From positions 1 through 33,982 of the forward strand of contig CACYHG010000030.1 of NCBI GenBank assembly GCA_902774175.1: a stretch of DNA of 33,982 bases, in the 5' to 3' direction. The translations under genes and the position numbers were made by a program. The notes under the pieces are model-generated. The model was not told where the DNA came from and made no database searches. It saw only the letters and a program-made list of their open reading frames with translations. Source of the DNA: an uncultured Bacteroidota bacterium. GTDB taxonomy: Bacteria > Bacteroidota > Bacteroidia > Bacteroidales > WCHB1-69. Numbering within the stretch: the first letter of the stretch is position 1; each line of letters begins with the position of its first letter. Shown piece by piece: positions 1-6,832 of the stretch.

Positions 1-240
1 CAAATTTTCAATGACCGCTTCCAATTCATTTATCCAATGCTTGAAACATATGTTCGTCGTATCATACAACTGGCAATATCTGCATAGGCACCAGTTCCTT
101 ACAAGATGAAATCTTAATCCATCAACACGTTCCTTGTATTTTTTCAAGGGAACTGCCATTTCTGTTATCAGACCAATACGGTTGATTGTTTCGGACACAG
201 ACTCGTCAAGCATTTCTTCAATTGTTCTTATATATTTCAT
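1..240 (-). CDS. Partial hypothetical protein with Cys-rich C-terminal part, cut by the window edge
   Basis: An open frame reads from an ATG at 240 to the left edge without a stop, giving 80 codons of an incomplete protein. It starts MKYIRTIEEML, a looser version of the N-terminal peptide shared by the genes at 305-730, 3084-3500 and 3532-4404. The middle is helical and charged. A cysteine cluster follows (W-C-L-C-R-Y-C at about residues 50-56, another Cys near residue 66, then F-K-H-W), which could bind metal. The gene follows the 141-aa gene by 64 nt on the same strand, so the two may be co-transcribed. I do not recognise a named family and the C-terminus is outside the window. The coding call rests on uninterrupted frame, protein-like composition and context. 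Confidence 0.6.
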   Translation of the reverse strand, partial: MKYIRTIEEMLDESVSETINRIGLITEMAVPLKKYKERVDGLRFHLVRNWCLCRYCQLYDTTNICFKHWINELEAVIENL

Positions 241-281
241 ATTTCCAATAGTTTTTTTAATGTTATAACTCCGGTATCCTG

Positions 282-293
282 CATATATTGTAT
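282..293 (-). repeat. 12-mer ATACAATATATG upstream of the left-edge gene
   Basis: The same 12-mer occurs at 746-757 and, with one change, at 3037-3048, in both cases just after a transposase stop codon. Here it is preceded on the minus strand by TGGCGGCAT, which resembles the last transposase codons at 3022-3034. It may be the remnant end of a third IS1595-type element, or a shared promoter-like motif. Confidence 0.35.
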
Positions 294-304
294 GCCGCCA
301 GCAT

Positions 305-730
305 TCATTCCGTAAACTGTTCATCGATTTCGTTTGTCGGGTTTCCATCGTTCCATGCCATCACCATTCTCTGCAGATTGGTCAGTCCGTAGTTCTTCTT
401 CGGCTTCTCATCCAACCATGCGGCCACCCTGTCACGGACATCTGTGATTCCGTCCCAAGTTTTCGGATAGTTGCCCTTTGTCCTCCATATGGTCATATCC
501 TTGATGTGCTTGAACTTTATTTCCAGTTCAATGTCACCGTTGTCAATTTGGATGTGGAAGTGTGGGGTCTTTGTCCCCTGTTCGTCTTTCTCCCCATACA
601 CCATCACCTTGGACTTTCTTGGAATGTTGTCCGTCGGACGGGAAATGGTGGCCATCTCGTCAATCCTGTGGAGAGACGAGAACTCGCTGTCTATTGTATA
701 TTCTTCAAATTTAAGTATCTTGTTATCCAT
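305..730 (-). CDS. Small hypothetical protein with KILKFEEY N-terminal peptide
   Basis: A 141-residue protein of unknown function, with no signal peptide or membrane segment, so probably cytoplasmic. It begins MDNKILKFEEY and has a beta-rich middle with T-P-H-F-H-I. By eye it is a distant relative of the 138-aa protein at 3084-3500: both have the N-terminal peptide, then an I-D/L-M-E-M-A segment followed by an alternating hydrophobic stretch, then V/I-x-x-W-L/V-x-E and a Trp-containing tail. It begins 27 nt after the stop of the transposase at 758-1687 and shares that transposase's 3' flank. The ATG at 730 lies inside the conserved flank. The overall look recalls small DUF4160-like proteins that carry an H-F-H motif, but I cannot confirm that. 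Confidence 0.65.
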   Translation of the reverse strand: MDNKILKFEEYTIDSEFSSLHRIDEMATISRPTDNIPRKSKVMVYGEKDEQGTKTPHFHIQIDNGDIELEIKFKHIKDMTIWRTKGNYPKTWDGITDVRDRVAAWLDEKPKKNYGLTNLQRMVMAWNDGNPTNEIDEQFTE

Positions 731-766
731 AACACCAATGTTTTACATATATTGTATTTATGCCAC
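730..766 (-). repeat. Conserved 37-nt transposase 3' end, copy 1
   Basis: Read on the minus strand this starts with the last transposase codons and stop (GTGGCATAA), continues ATACAATATATG, and ends GTGTTA at the next gene's start codon. It matches 3028-3064 at 32 of 37 positions, the first 19 being identical. It contains a weak CAAT...ATTG inverted repeat. It is probably the 3' end of the insertion element, although no matching inverted copy was found at the 5' side. Confidence 0.5.
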
Positions 767-1687
767 ATCCCTGACCGCCATGTAGTCCACGACGCCCTCC
801 GACGCCTTGAACATGATTTCAAACCGGCCGCCGCCCCTCATCCCACGGGTGTTGTATCGCCAGACCGCCTCGTCTATGTACCTCTGGAGGTATTTCGCCG
901 AAATCGAGTGGTAGGTGCCTTCAATCATCCTCTTGAGATAGACCCCCCAGAAGCCCTCCATGGTGTTGGTGAAGTCCGCACCCTTCACATATTCGTTCCT
1001 GCCGTGGTTGACAACCTTGTGGGTGTACTTGGAAGCGTCGAGCCCGCTGTAAGATGTGAGCTCGTCGGTATAGACGGTGGAACCGCCTGCAACGAACCTG
1101 CCAATCACGGGAAGCAGGGCCTTGCCGTCGGTCTTCCCGCACTTGACGGCAACCACGTTTCCGCCCCTCTGGACCATCCCGAACACGGGGGTCTTCGTCC
1201 TGGTCGAACGCCCCTGCGTGCCGCCGGTCCTCTTCCGCTCATGCTTGTTCCTTTCCTTGCCGCCGATGTACGTCTCGTCACACTCCACCTCACCCGACAG
1301 CAGCACGGGACGGCCCTTTGTGAAGATGGTCCTGATTTTCTGCAGGACGAACCAAGCCGTCTTCTGTGTGACACCGATGTCCCTCGCCAGCTGGTGTGAC
1401 GAGATTCCCTTCTTGTGGGAGCCGATGAGGTACATCGCCAGGAACCACTTCCGGAGCGGAATCTTCGTGTTCTCGAAGATTGTGCCGACCTTCTCGCTGA
1501 AGTTCCTGTGGCATTGGGAGCAGCACCATCTGCCGTCCGACCTCCTGTTGCAATGGTGTTTGCCACAATACGGACACACAACATCACCGCCCCATCGGTG
1601 GTCGGCAAGCACCCGGCGACACTTACTTTCCGTGGCGAAATGTCTCGAGACCGAATATAACGAGTCGAACATGCTGAAATCTGTCAT
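758..1687 (-). CDS. IS1595-family (ISXO2-like) transposase
   Basis: A DDE-type transposase that would catalyse cut-and-paste or copy movement of its own element. From the ATG at 1687 it is 309 residues. It has an N-terminal zinc ribbon (C-P-Y-C-G about residue 40, C-S-Q-C about residue 57), a helix-turn-helix-like stretch (S-S-H-Q-L-A-R-D-I-G-V-T), then the catalytic core: E-C-D-E-T-Y-I-G-G, a T-D-E motif, and T-N-T-M-E-G-F-W-G followed by the Y-L-Q-R-Y-I-D-E tail typical of the family. All key residues look intact. The frame is open to 1762, but the start at 1687 is preferred because a promoter box (1711-1718) lies inside the upstream part. It is divergent from the related transposase at 2116 and is much richer in G+C than the genes beside it. 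Confidence 0.9.
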   Translation of the reverse strand: MTDFSMFDSLYSVSRHFATESKCRRVLADHRWGGDVVCPYCGKHHCNRRSDGRWCCSQCHRNFSEKVGTIFENTKIPLRKWFLAMYLIGSHKKGISSHQLARDIGVTQKTAWFVLQKIRTIFTKGRPVLLSGEVECDETYIGGKERNKHERKRTGGTQGRSTRTKTPVFGMVQRGGNVVAVKCGKTDGKALLPVIGRFVAGGSTVYTDELTSYSGLDASKYTHKVVNHGRNEYVKGADFTNTMEGFWGVYLKRMIEGTYHSISAKYLQRYIDEAVWRYNTRGMRGGGRFEIMFKASEGVVDYMAVRDVA

Positions 1688-1710
1688 TGTAAAAATACCT
1701 TTGCTTTTTG

Positions 1711-1742
1711 CAAAGATACTATTTTTTCCCGACAAAACCAAA
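1711..1742 (-). promoter_or_regulatory. Bacteroidetes-type promoter for the left transposase
   Basis: On the minus strand the -7 box is TATCTTTG (1711-1718) and a TTTG -33 box lies at 1739-1742, 20 nt apart, matching the TTTG-N19-21-TAnnTTTG pattern. Initiation would fall about 17 nt before the ATG at 1687. Confidence 0.65.
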
Positions 1743-1798
1743 TAAATTGACAAGAAATCCAATATTTTATTTTTATTTTGTAGCCGACAGGTATATCG

Positions 1799-1972
1799 TT
1801 ACCTAATGTTATTTGTTCCACCATACCTTTTACCATCTATAGTAAAAGATAAGTCTATTTTCTCATCCAACACATTATATTGGAAAATTTTAATTTTATT
1901 CTCTTTAAACTCTTCTATTCTATTCAAAGAATTTATTCTTTCTTCTATTCTTTCTTCTATGCCCTTACCCAT
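1799..1972 (-). CDS. 57-aa small hypothetical protein between the two transposases
   Basis: Reading the minus strand from an ATG at 1972 gives 57 codons and a TAA at 1799-1801. The protein begins MGKGIEERIEERINSLNRIEEF, a charged, probably coiled-coil helix with an I-E-E-R-I repeat. It continues with a short beta-rich part ending D-G-K-R-Y-G-G-T-N-N. It has no signal peptide and I recognise no family. Support comes from a good -7 box (TATCTTTG at 2016-2023) 44 nt upstream, near-identical to the boxes that drive both transposases, and from lysine/glutamate-rich composition like the AT-rich genes at 3084-4404. It could be a phage or element accessory gene. The next gene in its direction is the transposase at 1687, 111 nt away. 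Confidence 0.5.
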   Translation of the reverse strand: MGKGIEERIEERINSLNRIEEFKENKIKIFQYNVLDEKIDLSFTIDGKRYGGTNNIR

Positions 1973-2015
1973 TGTTGATTGTGTTTATGATTAAATGAAT
2001 TTTTGTTTCATACCG

Positions 2016-2023
2016 CAAAGATA
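2016..2023 (-). promoter_or_regulatory. -7 box for the 57-aa ORF
   Basis: TATCTTTG on the minus strand, in the same context (AAAATAG before, C after) as the promoters at 1711-1718 and 2081-2088. A clear -33 box is not visible. It would place the start of transcription about 37 nt before the ATG at 1972. Confidence 0.5.
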
Positions 2024-2080
2024 CTATTTTATTTTCGGAATTATGTTCCCTTCCGGCCCGTTTCTTTCACGAAAAAATAG

Positions 2081-2088
2081 TATCTTTG
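2081..2088 (+). promoter_or_regulatory. -7 box for the right transposase
   Basis: TATCTTTG followed by C, 27 nt before the ATG at 2116. It overlaps the TTG codon at 2086 that would extend the reading frame, which argues against the longer start. Confidence 0.6.
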
Positions 2089-2115
2089 CAATGTAAACGA
2101 AGAACATGCACAAGG

Positions 2116-3036
2116 ATGACATACTTTGAATTCACCAGAAGGTTCCCGACAGAGGAGGCGGCTATCGACTTTATAGTGTCGGCAAGATACGGGGACGGAT
2201 ACGTCTGCCCGAAATGCGGCTGTGTGCATAAGATATACCACCAACATTACGACCCACGGAAGCTCTACTGCAACAACTGCAGGACAGAGTGGTCTGCACT
2301 GGTGGGGACCATCTTCGGGAACACCCACCTCGACCTGAGGATGTGGCTGTACGCCATCAACCTCTGCATGGTATCGAGGAAGGGCGTGTCCGCACTCCAG
2401 CTGCAGCGTGAGCTCGGCATGGGCTGCTACAAGTCGGCGTGGAGGATGCTGCACCTCATCAGGGGGGCGATGGGCAGGGACGAGTACAGGGACACCTTCG
2501 AGGCGGTCGTGGAGATTGACGAGACATATGTCGGAGGGAAGCCGAGGAAGGAGAACAGGCATTCCGGAGACGACGGCCACAGGCGGAACAGGCGTGGCCG
2601 TGGCACAAGCAAGACCCCGGTCGTCGGCGTCACGGAGCGGAGCAGCGGAAGGATATATGCAAGGGTGGCGTTGCCGGCAAGGGAGGGCAAGAAGTTGGGC
2701 GGAAAGCAGCTGCTGAAAATCCTCGATGACGTGTGCAGGAAGAACACGACGGTCATGACAGACCAGCTGAACAGCTACGGGATATTGGACGGCAGGACCG
2801 GCAAGGACTTCATCCACATAAAGATTGACCACAGCACCACCTATTCGCTCGGTGACGGGAGGCACACCAACACCATCGAGAGCTGCTGGGCCGTGCTCAA
2901 GCGTTCCGTATATGGCGTCTTCCACCACGTTTCTGTGAAATACTTGCAACAATATGTGGACGAGTTCTGTTTCAGGCTGAACAACAGGGATTTTGACGAA
3001 GCCTTCATGAAGTGTGTCCGTCTGGCGGTGGCATAA
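2116..3036 (+). CDS. IS1595-family transposase, second and divergent copy
   Basis: A 306-residue DDE transposase related to the one at 758-1687 but clearly different in sequence, so not a simple duplicate. It has the zinc ribbon (C-P-K-C-G, C-N-N-C), an HTH-like segment, E-I-D-E-T-Y-V-G-G-K, a long basic insert (H-R-R-N-R-R-G-R-G), M-T-D-Q-L-N-S-Y, and H-T-N-T-I-E-S-C-W-A with the Y-L-Q-Q-Y-V-D-E-F tail. The catalytic residues are present, so it could be active. The ATG at 2116 is chosen because the frame upstream of it runs through the promoter. The 37 nt around and after its stop match the other transposase, and the cargo-like gene at 3084 follows. Confidence 0.9.
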   Translation: MTYFEFTRRFPTEEAAIDFIVSARYGDGYVCPKCGCVHKIYHQHYDPRKLYCNNCRTEWSALVGTIFGNTHLDLRMWLYAINLCMVSRKGVSALQLQRELGMGCYKSAWRMLHLIRGAMGRDEYRDTFEAVVEIDETYVGGKPRKENRHSGDDGHRRNRRGRGTSKTPVVGVTERSSGRIYARVALPAREGKKLGGKQLLKILDDVCRKNTTVMTDQLNSYGILDGRTGKDFIHIKIDHSTTYSLGDGRHTNTIESCWAVLKRSVYGVFHHVSVKYLQQYVDEFCFRLNNRDFDEAFMKCVRLAVA

Positions 3037-3064
3037 ATACAATATAAGCAAAATATTGACGTTA
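3028..3064 (+). repeat. Conserved 37-nt transposase 3' end, copy 2
   Basis: Matches 730-766 (minus strand) at 32 of 37 positions. After the stop codon it can fold as CAATAT-AAGCAAA-ATATTG. The downstream gene starts 20 nt beyond it. Confidence 0.5.
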
Positions 3065-3083
3065 ATAAATAAACTATAATAAT

Positions 3084-3500
3084 ATGGATAAAATTAAGAA
3101 ATTCGATGAATTTGTGGGTGGTGAAAATATGACCATCGGAGACGGACCGGATATTCTCATGGAGATGGCCAATCTATCAAAACTCTCCACCGGGCTCGAA
3201 GTGATAATTTGGTTGCAGATAAACAATCCGCAATCCACGGGAAAACACAATCTGCCGAGACTTAAGTTTCAGAACAACACCAGCGACAAGGGACAACTTG
3301 AGGAAGGTATACCTATGTCTATTTCTGACACACCCGAAATCTTACTGAAAGCAGACAAACTGAACACCGTGCAGTTGAGTTCCAAACAAATCAACGCAAT
3401 CAAGGAGTGGGTAAAAGAACACAAGGACTTGCTAATCAGTTATTGGAACGGAGAACTTACTACAGACGAACTTGTAGATAAAATAAAAAACAAAGCATAA
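3084..3500 (+). CDS. Small hypothetical protein with KIKKFDEF N-terminal peptide
   Basis: A 138-residue protein of unknown function with no signal peptide or membrane segment. It begins MDKIKKFDEF, then has a short Gly-rich spacer and a domain starting M-E-M-A-N-L-S-K-L-S-T-G-L followed by two beta-like stretches (E-V-I-I-W-L-Q-I and N-L-P-R-L-K-F-Q-N-N). The C-terminal third is helical with I-K-E-W-V-K-E-H. The same layout is seen in the 141-aa protein at 305-730, so I regard them as distant paralogs. The gene is AT-richer than the transposase before it. It is followed after 31 nt by the phosphoribosyltransferase-like gene, which carries the same N-terminal peptide, so the two are probably one transcription unit. 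Confidence 0.7.
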   Translation: MDKIKKFDEFVGGENMTIGDGPDILMEMANLSKLSTGLEVIIWLQINNPQSTGKHNLPRLKFQNNTSDKGQLEEGIPMSISDTPEILLKADKLNTVQLSSKQINAIKEWVKEHKDLLISYWNGELTTDELVDKIKNKA

Positions 3501-3531
3501 CCGCATTCTTTGACCACCTAAAATTTGAAGT

Positions 3532-4404
3532 ATGGAGAAAATTAAGAATTTTAGCGAATTTATCAAGACATCAAACACATCCGACAACATTCTCGACATC
3601 ATAGAACGACTCTTCGTGAATGAAGGTATTGAGGTGGAACTTGACAGAAGCGTCATTATGACAGACAAGCACGAGAAACTCGTCGACACATCTGTGGAAA
3701 ACAATCCGACTCTAATAACGACACTTGTTCCGAATGTCGAGGTTTATTCCGTATTCAAGAGGAAGGAGGGTGATGTTGGCGACGGCAATCCGTTACTGTA
3801 CGCCTTGAAAAAGGAGAATAAATACAAACTTGTCAATGCTGCAAAGACAATGGGCAGAATTGAATATATAGTGAAGGAGTTCTTTAAGAAACACGGAAAA
3901 AAAGAGGTGACAATAATGATTCCTTCAACCAACGACTTGAACAAATATTTTGCAAAAGTTGTGTCATCACACTGCATCAACCCGACTTACATTGACGACA
4001 TTGTTTCAAAAATGACCATAGAGGAGGTTGATGATGGAATATTCGACGACAATTCTTTGTTCCGAAAACACTACGGCAGAAGGTTTGACAAAGCATACGA
4101 GCAGTTCAGACAATACTGTAAATTTATGAAAGGAGGAATATTCAAGTTCCACAAAATAAAGGATATGGATATGAGGAGGGTCATAGAACACACAGTGAAA
4201 AAGAATGATGAATATTGGGGAAACTACATAGACGCTTTTAATGGGAAGGATATAATAATCGTTGATGACAGTATCACATTGGGAAACACAATAAAGGAAA
4301 CGTATAAAATCATAACTGACTGCTATACACCGAAAAGCGTAACTATACTTACACTTTTATCTCCACTTTACTGTGAGGAGGGTGACAAACTTGTAAACAT
4401 TTGA
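3532..4404 (+). CDS. Phosphoribosyltransferase-like protein with KIKNFSEF N-terminal peptide
   Basis: A 290-residue protein. Near residues 240-256 it has D-I-I-I-V-D-D-S-I-T-L-G-N-T, the PRPP-binding loop (four hydrophobics, two acidic residues, then S/T-x-G-N-T) of type I phosphoribosyltransferases such as ComF-like and purine-salvage enzymes. Upstream, T-I-M-I-P-S-T-N-D-L-N-K could be the first substrate loop. The N-terminus is MEKIKNFSEF, the same peptide as the preceding gene, joined through a variable segment. The substrate cannot be read from the sequence. There are no pyrimidine- or purine-pathway neighbours and no reverse transcriptase or nuclease nearby. It is AT-rich and probably came in with the mobile patch. 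The C-terminus may be slightly short for the fold. Confidence 0.75.
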   Translation: MEKIKNFSEFIKTSNTSDNILDIIERLFVNEGIEVELDRSVIMTDKHEKLVDTSVENNPTLITTLVPNVEVYSVFKRKEGDVGDGNPLLYALKKENKYKLVNAAKTMGRIEYIVKEFFKKHGKKEVTIMIPSTNDLNKYFAKVVSSHCINPTYIDDIVSKMTIEEVDDGIFDDNSLFRKHYGRRFDKAYEQFRQYCKFMKGGIFKFHKIKDMDMRRVIEHTVKKNDEYWGNYIDAFNGKDIIIVDDSITLGNTIKETYKIITDCYTPKSVTILTLLSPLYCEEGDKLVNI

Positions 4405-4450
4405 AAGAAAACAAGTCTTATTAAATACAGAGCAATTTGAGGTATCTCCA

Positions 4451-4478
4451 CCACTGTCGTATGTGAAAACGACTGTGG
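4451..4478 (+). terminator. Possible hairpin after the phosphoribosyltransferase-like gene
   Basis: CCACTGTCGT and ACGACTGTGG pair with one T-T mismatch around an 8-nt loop, 47 nt after the stop codon. No T-run follows directly, so it may be a processing hairpin rather than a true terminator. The rest of 4405-4536 shows nothing I can identify. Confidence 0.35.
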
Positions 4479-4536
4479 ATATTACAAGTCTAAAGTAGAT
4501 AATTCCGAAAAAAATTTTGCGAATCCAAAAAATTGC

Positions 4537-5529
4537 CTATTTTTTTCCCAATGGTTTTCCCCATATGGAATACAAAAAAACAAATCCGGGATTATCCGGG
4601 CTGTCCATATATTTCCGGATAGCTGCAGTTTCCTGCAAGGAGGGCAGGCCGATTGAATGCCGGTTGCCGTTTATTTCCATCATTTTTGCCGAATCGCTTG
4701 GAAGAGGCATAAAATGAGTGCAGTATATATCTTTTTCAAACGCATCTTTGTCATTTCCGTATAAGCCATATAAAACATAAGTCCTGTGTCTGGCATAGTA
4801 TTCGGGCAGTATTTTACCCTGACACAAGGCATTGTATTCCGTTACCGAAAATGCTGAATCCAACCTGTGCCACAGACAGACCGGATACGTGTAGGCATTC
4901 ATGAAACGGTAACCTGTATTCTGTCTGCACGGATAACCGTACAATAGAATAAGAGAGTCCATGGTTGCTGCGACAGAACTATCTACAAAGTGCCAATAGC
5001 TGTTTGCCTTTTCGCGTCTTTTCTTATTTCTGATCTCCGATGGCAATCTTCCCCTTCTCGGTTTTTGATCCTCCTTACATAAGGAATCGATAAGTCGGGC
5101 ATATTCCCAATTGATTGACTGTTCGTTAATCAACAAAAAACTGTCGGACAAGACTTTTGCACGGTTCCATTTGGGCAAGGAGTCATATTTTGAAAAGAGC
5201 AAGAGTTTTGACAACGCGGAAACACTTATGCGGCCAAAAAATGGCGACAGCGTGTCAAAAAGGAAGTTTGTGTCATTCAGGATTGCGGCACAGACATACG
5301 CATTCCTAATATCCTTGTTATGAGGATAATCAACCAAAGAAAGGGCGTTCCTATACAATGACATTGCAGTATCATACCGGCGCTGGCTCACGCATACCTC
5401 CGCCTTGGCAACAGTCTGGTAATATGGGATATAGTTCTGCTGCGCAACAACATTTGTAACATTTAAAATGAATACAAACATTGCGGTAAATCTGATTACG
5501 CGCACGTTTTCAAGAGGATGCGGATTCAT
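4537..5529 (-). CDS. Secreted protein of unknown function, paralog of the gene at 6912-7913
   Basis: About 330 residues from the ATG at 5529 (the frame is open to 5559, overlapping the ATPase gene by 8 nt). A signal peptide (hydrophobic F-V-F-I-L-N-V-T-N-V-V-A-Q) precedes a mature start Q-N-Y-I-P-Y-Y-Q. The N-terminal third, with A-K-A-E-V-C-V-S-Q-R-R-Y-D-T-A-M-S-L-Y, looks like a tetratricopeptide-type helix pair. The C-terminal half is conserved with its paralog around L-I-L-L-Y-G-Y-P-C and ends N-P-G-F-V-F. It is probably periplasmic or surface associated. At the DNA level the first third of the mature part is nearly identical to the paralog, while the signal peptides and C-termini differ. 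It directly follows the AAA ATPase gene. No named family recognised. Confidence 0.75.
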   Translation of the reverse strand: MNPHPLENVRVIRFTAMFVFILNVTNVVAQQNYIPYYQTVAKAEVCVSQRRYDTAMSLYRNALSLVDYPHNKDIRNAYVCAAILNDTNFLFDTLSPFFGRISVSALSKLLLFSKYDSLPKWNRAKVLSDSFLLINEQSINWEYARLIDSLCKEDQKPRRGRLPSEIRNKKRREKANSYWHFVDSSVAATMDSLILLYGYPCRQNTGYRFMNAYTYPVCLWHRLDSAFSVTEYNALCQGKILPEYYARHRTYVLYGLYGNDKDAFEKDIYCTHFMPLPSDSAKMMEINGNRHSIGLPSLQETAAIRKYMDSPDNPGFVFLYSIWGKPLGKK

Positions 5530-5551
5530 ACCTGACACATGTCTTTCAGCA

Positions 5552-6706
5552 TTATTCAAGCGGAGAGGAAAGCATCCTGCTTTTTATCCACAAAGCGAAG
5601 AATCTGTCGCTGACACGGTAGCGTCTGCCCTCCTCCACGACAAGCTCCTCCTCCAGCAATGTCTTAATGGCCGCCTGCACCGAACTGGCGGAAGCCAGCT
5701 TGTGCCTTTTCACAAAAGCTGCGGAGGTTATTTGCGAGGCCCAACCATCTGCGGCAATGGCATAAAGGAGGGTTTTCTGCCTCAAGGTCATCTTTGACAG
5801 ATACTCCTTGTACATGCTCTCATTGCCATCAAGGACAGCCTGCAACGAGTCCATAACCGTCTCCATGCCGCAAACCTCGCCCGGCGCAGTATCGGAAAAG
5901 GCCCCGTTCATAGTTTTTTGGACATAATAGGTATGCCCCTCAACCATGTCATACACCGTTCCCGCCACTTCAGCCTCAATTTTACGATTCTTTTCTGAGA
6001 ATTTTTCGCAGATGAACCCAACATATAGCTCACGCGGGATGGCAGCCAGATCCATATTGTCGGCACTTTTATAGAACGGACGGCTATGGCTGTCAAACAT
6101 CAGCCCAAGCATGTGCTTTTCACTGCCTGCAAAAATAAAATGGCAGTTGCCTGACCTTTGCATGTGTCCCCTCAGCAACGCCTCAATGTTTTTTTCCGGA
6201 TACCTGCCTATCTGCTGGAACTCGTCAATGGCCAGAATACATGGACGGTCTGCCTGCTGCAGATAGCGGAAAATCTCCTCCAGCGTGTATTCAGGCTGCT
6301 CAATGTCCCCCAAACCGACACTGAAGGTAGGTGTGCCTGATACGGCATCAAAGCCAAAGCTGCCGTTGAGGCTATGCAATGCCTTCAAAAACAGTCGGGC
6401 CATTTTTTTCCCGCGCGGCATTATCTGCTCATAAACCGCACGGCCCAATTCATGAACCAGCTCCTGCAGACATGTGGTATGCAGTATGTCAATAAAAAAG
6501 GTGTAATACTTCCCTTCCAGCTCAGGTTTGTCGAAACAGTATTGTATCAAACCCGTCTTACCCATGCGGCGGTCCGATTTCAGCACCACATTGTTCCCGT
6601 TAAGCAGAAGTTTCACCAATCTTTCCGATTCCGCCTTGCGGTCACAGAAATATTCAGGGTCTATCCGACCCGTCACCACAAAAGGATTATCCTCGTTTTT
6701 AACCAT
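5552..6706 (-). CDS. AAA-type ATPase with C-terminal winged helix
   Basis: A 384-residue P-loop ATPase of the STAND/archaeal-ATPase-like group common in Bacteroidales. The N-terminus (P-F-V-V-T-G-R-I-D-P-E-Y-F-C-D-R) is typical. The Walker A is S-D-R-R-M-G-K-T at residues 44-51 and the Walker B is C-I-L-A-I-D-E-F-Q-Q near residue 160. A sensor-like F-I-F-A-G-S-E follows, and the last 70 residues look like a winged helix (A-S-S-V-Q-A-A-I-K-T-L-L-E-E-E-L). Such proteins hydrolyse ATP and may act as switches or DNA-associated regulators, but the exact role is unknown. It has its own promoter (6763-6795) with a palindrome in front. It sits between two paralogous secreted-protein genes, which suggests a functional link. 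Confidence 0.85.
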   Translation of the reverse strand: MVKNEDNPFVVTGRIDPEYFCDRKAESERLVKLLLNGNNVVLKSDRRMGKTGLIQYCFDKPELEGKYYTFFIDILHTTCLQELVHELGRAVYEQIMPRGKKMARLFLKALHSLNGSFGFDAVSGTPTFSVGLGDIEQPEYTLEEIFRYLQQADRPCILAIDEFQQIGRYPEKNIEALLRGHMQRSGNCHFIFAGSEKHMLGLMFDSHSRPFYKSADNMDLAAIPRELYVGFICEKFSEKNRKIEAEVAGTVYDMVEGHTYYVQKTMNGAFSDTAPGEVCGMETVMDSLQAVLDGNESMYKEYLSKMTLRQKTLLYAIAADGWASQITSAAFVKRHKLASASSVQAAIKTLLEEELVVEEGRRYRVSDRFFALWIKSRMLSSPLE

Positions 6707-6762
6707 TTATATTAACTTTTAATATATATTTCAAAAACATGCGCCACGTTTTTTCCGTTTTG

Positions 6763-6795
6763 CAAAGATACAAACTTTTTCTCAAATTATGCAAA
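6763..6795 (-). promoter_or_regulatory. Promoter of the AAA ATPase gene
   Basis: On the minus strand the -33 box TTTG (6792-6795) and -7 box TATCTTTG (6763-6770) are 21 nt apart. The leader before the ATG at 6706 is about 50 nt. Confidence 0.65.
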
Positions 6796-6799
6796 ATGA

Positions 6800-6832
6800 A
6801 TTATGCAATTTCAATAATTCAAATTGCATAAT
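6800..6832. repeat. Perfect 12-bp palindrome, operator-like
   Basis: ATTATGCAATTT (6800-6811) and AAATTGCATAAT (6821-6832) are exact inverted copies around 9 nt. A third partial copy, AATTATGCAA, overlaps the -33 region at 6785-6794. The position just upstream of the ATPase promoter suits an activator or repressor site. It could also be a hairpin ending the transcript of the gene at 6912-7913. The remaining intergenic DNA (6833-6911) is AT-rich with nothing else visible. Confidence 0.5.

Larger units (their letters stand above)
2015..2089. repeat. Inverted promoter repeat (16-bp arms)
   Basis: GCAAAGATACTATTTT at 2015-2030 and its exact reverse complement at 2074-2089 face outward from a 43-bp spacer. 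Each arm contains a -7 box (TATCTTTG), so the repeat is a pair of divergent promoters. A third copy of the 16-mer lies at 1710-1725. Confidence 0.7.

Noticed and set aside
506..1399. Plus-strand open frame of 297 codons opposite the left transposase
   Set aside because: The minus strand encodes an intact IS1595 transposase with zinc ribbon and DDE motifs; the plus-strand frame has none.
2041..3051. Minus-strand open frame of 336 codons opposite the right transposase
   Set aside because: It is antisense to a clear transposase, without motifs, and its start lacks a promoter box.
3532..4404. Retron or CBASS-type defence locus around the phosphoribosyltransferase-like gene
   Set aside because: No reverse transcriptase, cyclase or nuclease gene is adjacent. 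Only the enzyme fold is visible.
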